Shown here: in pieces, positions 24,736-32,678 of the stretch
Position numbering within the stretch: position 1 is the first letter of the stretch
Layout of the letters: every line of letters starts with the position of its first letter
Origin: Candidatus Obscuribacter sp.
Lineage (GTDB): Bacteria > Cyanobacteriota > Vampirovibrionia > Obscuribacterales > Obscuribacteraceae
Direction of reading: 5' to 3'
Assembly (NCBI GenBank): GCA_016718315.1
Contig: JADKDV010000004.1
Span: 372,001-436,000 of the forward strand
DNA: 64,000 nt
The notes under the pieces: model-generated
Database searches by the model: none
The model's input: only the letters and a program-made list of their open reading frames with translations
Told to the model about the DNA's origin: nothing
Made by a program: the position numbers and the translations under genes

Positions 24736-25557
24736 ATGCGAATTTTGTCTTACAGTCGAGCTGGTTTAGCTTTTGCCATTGGCAATAGTTGTTGTCTATT
24801 GGCTCTGTTTGCCTCGCCGCTGCTCTGTCCCAGGGCTCTGGCTAAGCCTATCACTGGTGGCATTAGCTATTACAATGCCGAGGACTACAAAAAGGCTATG
24901 CCGATTTTTGAACGAGTGTTGGCTAGAGACCCAAACAACGAGCAAGCTCGTTATTATCTCGCACTTTGCTATCAAAGAGAGCAGCAAACAGCTCGTGCCA
25001 ATGAGCATTTTGAGTGGCTCAGTCTGCACGCCAGAGATGCCAAAATCAGGGCTATGGCTCAGCGAGTAATGAAGAACGCCAAGAGAGTGGTGTCAGTGCC
25101 ACGCAAAGCAAGAGTGCCTGTACCCAACAAGGACTACGCTGCTGGCGCTGTATCGACTGCTGAAACCATGCTCTCAATCTCCGTCCCTACGGCTGAGAGG
25201 TCCGTGCTACCGCAAGTAGTCCAGGATATAACACCACCGGGTACCACAGCTCCTGGTGTCGATAAGGGCGCTGGTAATCGCCAGTCCCTGTGTAAGGTGA
25301 TTTACTTTTACAAAGAGCAAGATGCCCTTTGTATGAGGTTTGATAAAGACTTTGAGGCGGCGCAAAATCGTCTCAAGGGGCGGCTTGATTTTGAGAAGCT
25401 CAAAATGGATGATGCCGCCCATAGTGCCCTGCTCAAAAAATATGGCGTCAGGTCTGTGCCTTATCTTGTCTACTTAGACGGCAATGGAGGCTTGATTCGC
25501 ACTGATGGCACCACTACTTTTGTCGCTGAGTCTGACAAGCTGGCTCTAAGAATGTGA
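24736..25557 (+). CDS. Exported TPR plus thioredoxin-like protein lacking the CxxC pair
   Basis: From ATG 24736 (GAGGT 4 nt before) the ~273-residue chain has a signal-type helix (residues ~8-33), a TPR pair (ISYYNAEDYKKAMPIFERVLARDPNNEQARYYLALCYQ), a Pro-rich linker, and a C-terminal thioredoxin-like fold. There VIYFYKEQDALCMRFDKDF replaces the usual WCxxC with a single Cys, and YGVRSVPYLVYLD keeps the cis-Pro strand. It could be a monothiol redox or a non-catalytic chaperone-like domain. Located outside the cytoplasm. Neighbours are a transporter upstream and an unrelated convergent gene. Confidence 0.72.
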   Translation: MRILSYSRAGLAFAIGNSCCLLALFASPLLCPRALAKPITGGISYYNAEDYKKAMPIFERVLARDPNNEQARYYLALCYQREQQTARANEHFEWLSLHARDAKIRAMAQRVMKNAKRVVSVPRKARVPVPNKDYAAGAVSTAETMLSISVPTAERSVLPQVVQDITPPGTTAPGVDKGAGNRQSLCKVIYFYKEQDALCMRFDKDFEAAQNRLKGRLDFEKLKMDDAAHSALLKKYGVRSVPYLVYLDGNGGLIRTDGTTTFVAESDKLALRM

Positions 25558-25564
25558 TTCAATT

Positions 25565-27364
25565 CTACTTGGCTTTTAGCTGCTGTTCCATTTGATCCAG
25601 CTGTTTCATGCGCGTAGCGATGATTTGACTGGGCAATGTACCTGCTGCTTCAGCTTTGTGTCTGGCTAGCTCTCCTTTGACCTGGATGCGCAATGTATCG
25701 AGGATAGTAAAGGCTGTAGCTGGTAGTCCCACAACTCCTGCAGTAAAGAGCAGGTCGTTAGTGGTGCGTCCAGCGCGGTAGCCTTTTGGAGCGTTGTAGT
25801 TCTGGTTAAAACCAGGGATGATAAAGAGTATGCCCGAGGCTGTTTTAGAAGCCCCGACAAAGAGACCGGCACCGATGTTTTCGGTAGCAGTGAGTTTTGC
25901 TGCCGCATTTTTCTTTTGGGCAGCTCTTATTTCATCGGTAAAGCTGTGTTCGTGACTGCCGTAGAGACCCTCACGCTGAGCGGCACGCTCAATTGCATCG
26001 GGCTGAATGCGGTTTTGTTTAAACAGTCTATTTAGCTCAGCAAGATCCTGTTGCAGTGTAGTGACTTTGGCTGCTTCTGAGTCCTGTACGATTGGTTTGA
26101 TGCGGTGTTTGGTAATCTCGGCAACACCTTTACCAAAAGCGCGACTCAATATTGGTGCGTACATGGTCAATTGACCGCAAACTACAAAGAGCACACCGGC
26201 TCGTCCATTCCAGACTCTGCGGTGACGGTGCAAGGAGAGATAGGCAAACTCATAGCCAAGGGCACCGGTTGTGTTTTTGGCCAGATCAAGAAAGTACTGC
26301 ATCTGCTGAAAGGCAATCAGACGCCTGGCGCCGATGTGGAAGCGTGAAAACTCTTGCAGTGATTGATCGCGAATGTCTTTGAGTACTTTGCCTTCCACCT
26401 TAGCGATTTCTACATGCCCTTGCAGTGCAGGAGACGTGGCTGCCACATTGGTTATGGCATCGCGCTCGGCCATCAGTCTATCGATATCATCTTTGAGTCC
26501 CTGGACATGTTTCATTGCTTTGCCAGGTGAAAACCCCTTGTGCCTGGCGACGAGATCGTGATATTCGTTGATGCCAAATTCGAGGGCGGCAGCGCTGGCA
26601 CCGATGATAGTACCGATCATGGGAATGAAGTTAGCGTTTTGTTGTCTTGCTGCTTTGACAGAGAGCGGGTTATCTAGCCTGGCGCCGCGGTATGATACAG
26701 AGTATATGCCACCAGCCAGACCGAGGCTGGCATTGATATTTTGCAGAGTGCCATAGCGCCAGCTTTTCCAGCGACCTTGCACCGCAACATTACTTGTATA
26801 GTTGAGGTTAAACCGTTGCAACTCAATCTCTTTAAGCAATATCTGTCTGGTAAGCTCGTCCAGTCTGTCGGGCGCCATATCTGGTGTAATCGATGCCGCG
26901 CCGGACAGTATCACGCCGTCCTGATTGGGGCTGGCAGCGCTTACTAGCGACAGTGGTCCTTTGAGATTGAAGTTGCCAAACTGTGTCGCCTGTTCCTCTG
27001 GTGTCGCTGGCGGTGCAGTATCTGGTATGGGGCTAGTATCTAAAGCGGGAGTGAGTGCCGCAAGAGTAGCTGTCTCTTGATCGTTGTTAGTGGCGGTAAG
27101 TGCCGCAAGAGTAGTTGTCTCTTGATCGTTGGTAGTGGCGGTGGCAAGAGCTAGTGTGTCGCTGGGAGCAAGATTGCCTTCGCTGTTAGTGTCTTCTATT
27201 GAATTGCTGTCGGTTGTGTCTGTTTGAGTTTGTGCTGTTGTGATATCGTCAGTTTTTGTAGCGGTTTCGGCCGCGTAGCAAGCGACGCTACTTTGCAGTA
27301 AAAAACAGCTGGACAAGATAATGGATAGTGTCTTTTTGCGAGAGTTGGTGAGCGCCACAATCAA
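25565..27364 (-). CDS. Large exported protein of unknown family
   Basis: The 599-residue protein starts with a signal peptide (KTLSIILSSCFLLQSSVACYAAET), then a ~100-residue Thr/Ala/Asp-rich linker containing a near-identical tandem repeat (TTNDQETTTLAALTAT / ATNNDQETATLAALTPA). The rest is mixed helix, with Gly/Ala stretches that could be weak membrane segments (FIPMIGTIIGASAAALEFGI, GVVGLPATAFTILDTL). No catalytic motif or known domain is visible. It lies convergent to the TPR-thioredoxin gene with a 7-nt gap. Possibly an outer-membrane or surface-associated protein; that is inference from the signal peptide only. Confidence 0.65.
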   Translation of the reverse strand: MIVALTNSRKKTLSIILSSCFLLQSSVACYAAETATKTDDITTAQTQTDTTDSNSIEDTNSEGNLAPSDTLALATATTNDQETTTLAALTATNNDQETATLAALTPALDTSPIPDTAPPATPEEQATQFGNFNLKGPLSLVSAASPNQDGVILSGAASITPDMAPDRLDELTRQILLKEIELQRFNLNYTSNVAVQGRWKSWRYGTLQNINASLGLAGGIYSVSYRGARLDNPLSVKAARQQNANFIPMIGTIIGASAAALEFGINEYHDLVARHKGFSPGKAMKHVQGLKDDIDRLMAERDAITNVAATSPALQGHVEIAKVEGKVLKDIRDQSLQEFSRFHIGARRLIAFQQMQYFLDLAKNTTGALGYEFAYLSLHRHRRVWNGRAGVLFVVCGQLTMYAPILSRAFGKGVAEITKHRIKPIVQDSEAAKVTTLQQDLAELNRLFKQNRIQPDAIERAAQREGLYGSHEHSFTDEIRAAQKKNAAAKLTATENIGAGLFVGASKTASGILFIIPGFNQNYNAPKGYRAGRTTNDLLFTAGVVGLPATAFTILDTLRIQVKGELARHKAEAAGTLPSQIIATRMKQLDQMEQQLKAK

Positions 27365-27889
27365 TTACCTGTGCTGGTGGAGATGCCTTTGATAGTTTGC
27401 CTCGGCTCAAGTATATAGCTACTCCTTACCTCGACGCCAATATTGAATCTGTAATCATAAGACAGCAATATGATGTGATTTTGATCGGTGTGGCTTGACA
27501 AGCTCGCTGTGACTCCTTTGTAGCCAGTTGAGCATACTAGAAGTTTTTAAGTAGATTGGTTAAAAGGCGCTGATGATGCCGCACGGCCAGTGGTGAGATG
27601 TCAGTAGTGGTGCTGTCGTTTAATGCACTGGTGCCATAAAACTACAGTCTGAGCTGCTTTGTGAGAGTGGGCAATCAGCAGGAAGGCAGCGTAACTATAA
27701 AAGTAGCGCCCCGCTGCCGGTCTACTTAGTCTCTTTGACTGTTTTGACCTTGGCGTTTATTTTGCTGATTTGCAGCTTGATTTGCCAGCTGCACTCAGCT
27801 TAAAAAATCGTTGTGGGGAATGTGTGGGCGACTGAAACTTTTTTTGATGCCCCACGTATGGGCAAGTGTAGGCGTTTGGGGGACTGGTC
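27365..27889. other. 525-bp non-coding gap between divergent genes
   Basis: No credible ORF. It serves as leader for the unknown exported protein (minus) and for the fatty acid hydroxylase (plus). I see one inverted repeat, GGCAGCG (27685-27691) with CGCTGCC (27712-27718) around a 20-nt loop, and a short TGCCC/GGGCA hairpin near 27850-27865 just before the hydroxylase. No riboswitch class is recognisable. Confidence 0.4.
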
Positions 27890-28687
27890 ATGTTTGAAGG
27901 CGCTAGTGCTATTACTTTGCCATTTTTGACTGTGGCACTTTTGATGATTTTGGTAGAGGCGTTTATTAGTTGTAAAAAGGGACTCAAGCTCTACCATGGC
28001 CAGGATACGCTCTGCAATCTCGCAATTTTTGTGGGCAATCGACTGGCTCAGCCGTTTTTTGTTGGCTACACATATATGTGCCTAAAGTTTGTCGAGCAGT
28101 TTGCCCTTTTTGATTTACCAAATAATTTGGCGACTACAGTTTTTGCAGTTGTTATAACCGATCTGGTTTACTACTGGGAGCACAGGCTGAGCCACACTAC
28201 AAAGGTGCTCTGGTTCTTTCATGAGGTGCACCACTCAAGTAAGCTTTTTAACCTGACTACAAGTTTTAGATTGCATTGGCTCGGTCGATTTACTTCGCCT
28301 GTTATGTTTGCTCCTCTGATTTTGCTTGGCTTTAAAAGCGAGCAAGTAGTAATTTTCTTTATGACTAATTTGATTTATCAGTTTTTTCTCCACACCAAAA
28401 TCATTGGCAAGCTTGGTGCTGTGGAGGGTTGGATCAATACACCATCGGCTCACAGAGTGCATCACGGCCGCAATGAGCTTTATCTAGACAAAAATTTTGG
28501 TGGCATATTGATGATCTGGGACAGACTGTTTGGCACTTATCAAGCCGAGACCGAGGTGCCTGAGTATGGCATCCTGGGCAAGTTTGAGAGCAATAATCCA
28601 TTTACTGTACAACTGCACAAAGTGCCAGGCTACCAAAAGTTAGCTGCTCTTTGTCTCGTCCGGTCTGATGTCCAGAGTCTGCGCTAA
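27890..28687 (+). CDS. Fatty acid hydroxylase / sterol desaturase superfamily protein
   Basis: The 265-residue membrane protein carries the three His boxes for a di-iron centre: WEHRLSH, FHEVHHSS and HRVHHG, with the usual order and spacing and a final GGILMIWDRLFGTY. The family hydroxylates or desaturates lipids at the membrane. About four helices flank the boxes. Substrate unknown (a sterol role is unlikely in most bacteria; fatty acid or isoprenoid lipids are better guesses). The 3' end overlaps the convergent antiporter gene by 48 nt. Confidence 0.87.
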   Translation: MFEGASAITLPFLTVALLMILVEAFISCKKGLKLYHGQDTLCNLAIFVGNRLAQPFFVGYTYMCLKFVEQFALFDLPNNLATTVFAVVITDLVYYWEHRLSHTTKVLWFFHEVHHSSKLFNLTTSFRLHWLGRFTSPVMFAPLILLGFKSEQVVIFFMTNLIYQFFLHTKIIGKLGAVEGWINTPSAHRVHHGRNELYLDKNFGGILMIWDRLFGTYQAETEVPEYGILGKFESNNPFTVQLHKVPGYQKLAALCLVRSDVQSLR

Positions 28688-30004
28688 TGGGTCGACTGGT
28701 GCTTGTTGACCGGTGGCCTTTTGCAATAACTCTACACTGCTCATATTGCTGGCGTCGTTTGCGGCTGTAACTGGGTGTTGCACTTGACCAAAGACATAGC
28801 CAAAAAAGGCATTGAGCCAACCTTTTTCTAGACAAAATGTCAGAGTGGCTACAACGCAAATACTAAAGAGAATGATGCCAAATGCTACTTCTCTGATGGT
28901 GCCAGCGCCCTCTACTCCTGATTGCAATACCAGTGAAGCCAGTACCGCTGCTGCCAGTCCTTTGGGGATCATGATTGATACTAAGGAGCGGTCATAAGTA
29001 GAGATATTAGGACCGGTTGTTACTTTGACTACAACCAGTCGGACAATCAAAGTCCAGAGAGTCAAAAGCAGCGCTGTGCCTGCTAAAAACGCTGAGTTAA
29101 ATTGCATCGATAAACCGACATAGACAAAAAATAGTGACTTGAGCAAAAAGACCAGAGCGGCAAAAAATGTTTTTTCCATGTGGGTGAGGCTGACGGCTTC
29201 TGCTTTGATTTGCGGAAACTTGCGCAAGAAGCTCATCTCTTTGATGTTACCCAGCACCAGACCAAAGACTAGAGCTGCCACTGGACCGCTATAGTCAAAG
29301 AGTTCGGCGGTACCAAATACGATGCACACAAATGCTGGTGTGCAAAAGATATTGTCCTCCACGTGGCGCACAATTTTGAGTAGGCTGGACCAGGCTATAC
29401 CAGCGGCAAAGCCAATCATGGCTGCCATGATAAATGATGCAATGATATGTCCGACCATGGCGGTGGGTTGGACTGTGGACTGTTGCGCCACTTTGATGAA
29501 GGCCAGAGTAGAGACGATGCCGAGCACCTCGCAGATAGTCGACTCCAGGATGAGCATGGTGCGAGTCTCGGCTGTGGCATTGAGTTTGGCTAGCATCGGT
29601 ATCACTACCGGAGGCGAGCATGCCGCTGCAATACAACCCAGGATGCAGCCTTCTACCAGAGTCAGGCCCAGTACCTGGCTGGCAAACCAGACTGTCGTTG
29701 CGACAGTGACCCAAAACGTCACTGTGCCCAGTCTCAGTGCTGGCAAAAATGACTTGAGCAAAAGCCCGAGATTTAGCTCCAGTCCGCAATTAAACAGGAT
29801 AATAACGAGCGCTATGGTGGTAAAGACCTGACCGACCTGGCCAAAGTCTTTGGGGCTAGCCAGGTGAAAGACCGGACCCAGTAATAACCCCAGAATGACC
29901 AGGGGCAGCACGTCAGGGATGCGGGTTTTTTCAAAGGTTACTGCAAAGAGATGGGATAAAAAGACAATCAGACCAATAGATATGATCGCTATAGCTGATT
30001 CCAT
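28640..30004 (-). CDS. CPA2-family cation:proton antiporter (KefB/Na+/H+ exchanger type)
   Basis: The ~454-residue protein is almost entirely membrane helices (about 12). Features include TRIPDVLPLVILGLLLGP near the start, a NCGLELNL stretch where CPA2 proteins have the E/D ion site region, and CSPPVVIPMLAKLN, which matches the ASSPAVV-type unwound helix with the ion-binding site shifted. There is no TrkA-N domain; the C-terminus is a short polar tail. It probably exchanges Na+ or K+ for H+. ATG 30004 has GAAAGGG upstream. The last 48 nt overlap the convergent hydroxylase coding region. Confidence 0.85.
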   Translation of the reverse strand: MESAIAIISIGLIVFLSHLFAVTFEKTRIPDVLPLVILGLLLGPVFHLASPKDFGQVGQVFTTIALVIILFNCGLELNLGLLLKSFLPALRLGTVTFWVTVATTVWFASQVLGLTLVEGCILGCIAAACSPPVVIPMLAKLNATAETRTMLILESTICEVLGIVSTLAFIKVAQQSTVQPTAMVGHIIASFIMAAMIGFAAGIAWSSLLKIVRHVEDNIFCTPAFVCIVFGTAELFDYSGPVAALVFGLVLGNIKEMSFLRKFPQIKAEAVSLTHMEKTFFAALVFLLKSLFFVYVGLSMQFNSAFLAGTALLLTLWTLIVRLVVVKVTTGPNISTYDRSLVSIMIPKGLAAAVLASLVLQSGVEGAGTIREVAFGIILFSICVVATLTFCLEKGWLNAFFGYVFGQVQHPVTAANDASNMSSVELLQKATGQQAPVDPLAQTLDIRPDETKSS

Positions 30005-30109
30005 TAAGAGCCCTTTCTTTGCTGGTGTCCTCACAGTGAGGCTATACCAATGATATAACGCCCCTATTGCAGGCCAGGGTAGCTGTACATTAATTCAGGG
30101 GTAGTGTCC

Positions 30110-30137
30110 TTGACAAGGTCTGGAGGCTAGCTATCAT
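30110..30137 (+). promoter_or_regulatory. Sigma-70-type promoter of the K2-K3 operon
   Basis: TTGACA (30110-30115) and TATCAT (30132-30137) are separated by 16 bp, a near-consensus pair. The K2 start is ~43 nt downstream. This is the best promoter match I saw in the window. Confidence 0.65.
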
Positions 30138-30179
30138 GACTCAATCGTCTGTTCTGGCGATTTTTAAGCCCTACAGTGC

Positions 30180-32678
30180 TTGCCTAAAGCAAAGTCAGAG
30201 CAATTTTCTTTGAACAAAAAAACCTACAAAGAACGCCGTAGTACTGAGCCCAAACTAGTCGTCCCAGACGACCAGGAACGGCCGGAGGCTCCTGTTCTCG
30301 TGCCGGAGCAAACTCAGCAGAGCCTCAGTGAGTCAATGGCTGAAGCCAGTCCTTATTTTGATTTTGAATCAAATGGCGAAGAGTCAGTGTCCGATAAGTC
30401 GCAGCAAATTGAATTGGCTGTGCGCAATATCATTGAAATCTTAGCCTCTCCGCAAAACGAGATCTGGCTTTGTCTGGTTGCTGTTTTGGTATTGGCTGCC
30501 ATCCTTGCTGGGGCGCAATGGTGGGTTATCGCAGCGGTGGCAATTACCTTAGTGACTACCGGTATTTGCTACAAAAATAGTACAGAAGCGAATCGCCTTA
30601 AGATGCAGGCTTTTGCATTGAAGGTGATTTCTACTAAGCGTTTTTGGCTCAAAAGTTTGCTTGTAATCCTGTTAGCCAATTGGCTGTCATTTACGACCAA
30701 GATGTGGCTTCAGTTCACCAACTATTTTGGTTCAGGTGCTGACAGATGGTCTGCCGACTATTTAGTTGAAAGGCTATTTAGTCGCATTGGTTTTGTGTTA
30801 GTTGTCCTGGCTACCATTATCTGGTTATTTAATCGAGTTTTGCGCAATGCAAATCAACAACTTTTGGTCTGGTTTAACTACAGTGCCTTACTGGTGGGAT
30901 TGTTTGTCTTGTGTCTGACTTTTGTGGGTGTGCCGCCGCTGGGGACTGCTGACGGTTTTGGCCACTGGTTTGTTAACTGGCTCAACTTCAGTATGGTTGA
31001 TGCCAACTTAAGCAGCTTCGATGGTCTCAAATACCAGAGTTATTTTTATTGGCTAATTGCTGCCGTAATGTATTTTTTGCTCAGCCGCCCTGTCAGTATG
31101 GCGGCACGTGCATTTGCTGTATGGTCGGTGCAGGGTCGCGCCTCGCGCTCTGGCAATATACTCAGCACCTTTTGCCAGACTATGGACAGTTGGTGCCGCA
31201 AAATTTTGGTCAAGCCGGCCCATCCTGTGCTCAAGTATGTGATGCAGAGTGCACTTACCTATGTTGTTAGTTATGTGTCACTTTATCTGCTCGTGATTTG
31301 CTGCCCCGGCGGTATCGGTGAGGGTCTGCGCAACTGGCTCGGTGACAGTCTGGCGGTAGCAGTCCATCAAAAAAGTAATATACTGTCAGCGCATCCAGGC
31401 ATGCTTTATTTTATGGCTGGGCTTTTTGCCTTGTGGGGAGCCGTGCCTTTTGGTTTGATGAGTCTGGCATTTTTGCCACCTTCTCGTGCAGCCCGGCTCG
31501 AGTTGCATCCCTGGGGACTATATCATCACTGCTTCTGGGCGACATTGCCCTTTAGTCGCCCGATGCGTTTTTGGCAGGATTTTAAAAGTGTATCTTTGGC
31601 TAAAGGCAAGTCCGGTACAGTTAAATTGCAGTTTTTTAGTGGGGGCACAATCAAGCTTTGCCGGGGGCAGATATCAGATCCCGATATGCTATTGCTGCTT
31701 AGCTCGGTGGATGAATACTCCCCACTTTGTACTTTTGATCAGGGGGCTCTAGAGTTGATTAGCCGTCTGGCTCGTCTAAACGCCAGCGTGGAGCGCGAGA
31801 GCAAGCGCACAGGTAAGACCTATCAACGCAAGTATAGTGCCATGATCTTTGAGCCACTTGCCTCGGGTGATACTGTATGCGATGGCAAGCTCAGGGTAGT
31901 GCGTCAGCTCTCCAGTAAGCCTCTGTCTGCGGTATATCTGGTGCGTACCGGGTCGTCTCAACTGGCTGTGCTCAAGCAGTTTGCGCTGCCCTATTGTGTT
32001 GATGATAGTCAAAGCAAAAAGATTGCCAGGCTGGTTGCTGATTTTGAGACTGAGTGCCAGATTCTCAAGCAAATCGATAACCCTTTAATTAGCAAAGTGC
32101 TCGATACTTTTAGCGATGGTGGATCTCACTATATGCTCCTGGATTACGCACCAGGTCGTGATCTACTCCGTGTCGTGCAGGAGCATGGCGTCTTTGGCGA
32201 TAGTGAGTGCGCGCGCATTGCCATCGATGTAGCAGAGATTATGGTCAAATTGCACAGCCATGCACCAGCAATTTTGCATCGAGACTTGACTCCCGACAAT
32301 TTAGTTATAACTCCAGCAGGTGCCATAAGGTTGATTGATTTTGGCTCGGCTCATCAGTTTGTGGAGGGCATTACCGGCACTCTAGTGGGCAAGCAGGCAT
32401 ACATAGCGCCTGAGCAATTGAGAGGCAAGGCTACAGTACAAAGTGATATTTATAGCTTTGGCTGTTGTCTTTATTATCTGGCTACAGGTAAGGAGCCTGT
32501 AGCGCTCACTCAGTGCGATGCTCGTACAGCAGGCGCTAGCGTAAGCTGCCGACTCAATGAGCTGATCATGAGTTGCACTGCATTTGAAGCTGCCGATAGA
32601 CCAGCGAGTTTTGTTGATGTTATTGCCACTCTCAAAGGTAGAGAAGCATTGTCGACTATGGAGGACGGTGTTTTGTGA
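30180..32678 (+). CDS. Polytopic membrane Ser/Thr kinase with HRDLTPDN catalytic loop (K2)
   Basis: The 832-residue protein has an ~80-residue polar N-terminus, then about seven to eight membrane helices (~95-460), and a C-terminal kinase domain from ~580. The N-lobe is divergent: LSSKPLSAVYLV has no Gly-rich loop, but AVLKQF keeps the Lys (~598). The catalytic loop is LHRDLTPDN (H~700), Thr replacing the usual Lys, and DFG is kept (LIDFGSAH, ~719). AYIAPEQLRG and SDIYSFGCCLYYL complete the C-lobe. Start is TTG 30180 behind a good promoter; the exact start is uncertain. Its TGA overlaps the GTG of K3, so the two are co-translated. Confidence 0.85.
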   Translation: MPKAKSEQFSLNKKTYKERRSTEPKLVVPDDQERPEAPVLVPEQTQQSLSESMAEASPYFDFESNGEESVSDKSQQIELAVRNIIEILASPQNEIWLCLVAVLVLAAILAGAQWWVIAAVAITLVTTGICYKNSTEANRLKMQAFALKVISTKRFWLKSLLVILLANWLSFTTKMWLQFTNYFGSGADRWSADYLVERLFSRIGFVLVVLATIIWLFNRVLRNANQQLLVWFNYSALLVGLFVLCLTFVGVPPLGTADGFGHWFVNWLNFSMVDANLSSFDGLKYQSYFYWLIAAVMYFLLSRPVSMAARAFAVWSVQGRASRSGNILSTFCQTMDSWCRKILVKPAHPVLKYVMQSALTYVVSYVSLYLLVICCPGGIGEGLRNWLGDSLAVAVHQKSNILSAHPGMLYFMAGLFALWGAVPFGLMSLAFLPPSRAARLELHPWGLYHHCFWATLPFSRPMRFWQDFKSVSLAKGKSGTVKLQFFSGGTIKLCRGQISDPDMLLLLSSVDEYSPLCTFDQGALELISRLARLNASVERESKRTGKTYQRKYSAMIFEPLASGDTVCDGKLRVVRQLSSKPLSAVYLVRTGSSQLAVLKQFALPYCVDDSQSKKIARLVADFETECQILKQIDNPLISKVLDTFSDGGSHYMLLDYAPGRDLLRVVQEHGVFGDSECARIAIDVAEIMVKLHSHAPAILHRDLTPDNLVITPAGAIRLIDFGSAHQFVEGITGTLVGKQAYIAPEQLRGKATVQSDIYSFGCCLYYLATGKEPVALTQCDARTAGASVSCRLNELIMSCTAFEAADRPASFVDVIATLKGREALSTMEDGVL

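Noticed and set aside
29295..29831. Long ORFs inside the antiporter gene on either strand
   Set aside because: Shadows of a clear transporter; no domain signal in these frames.
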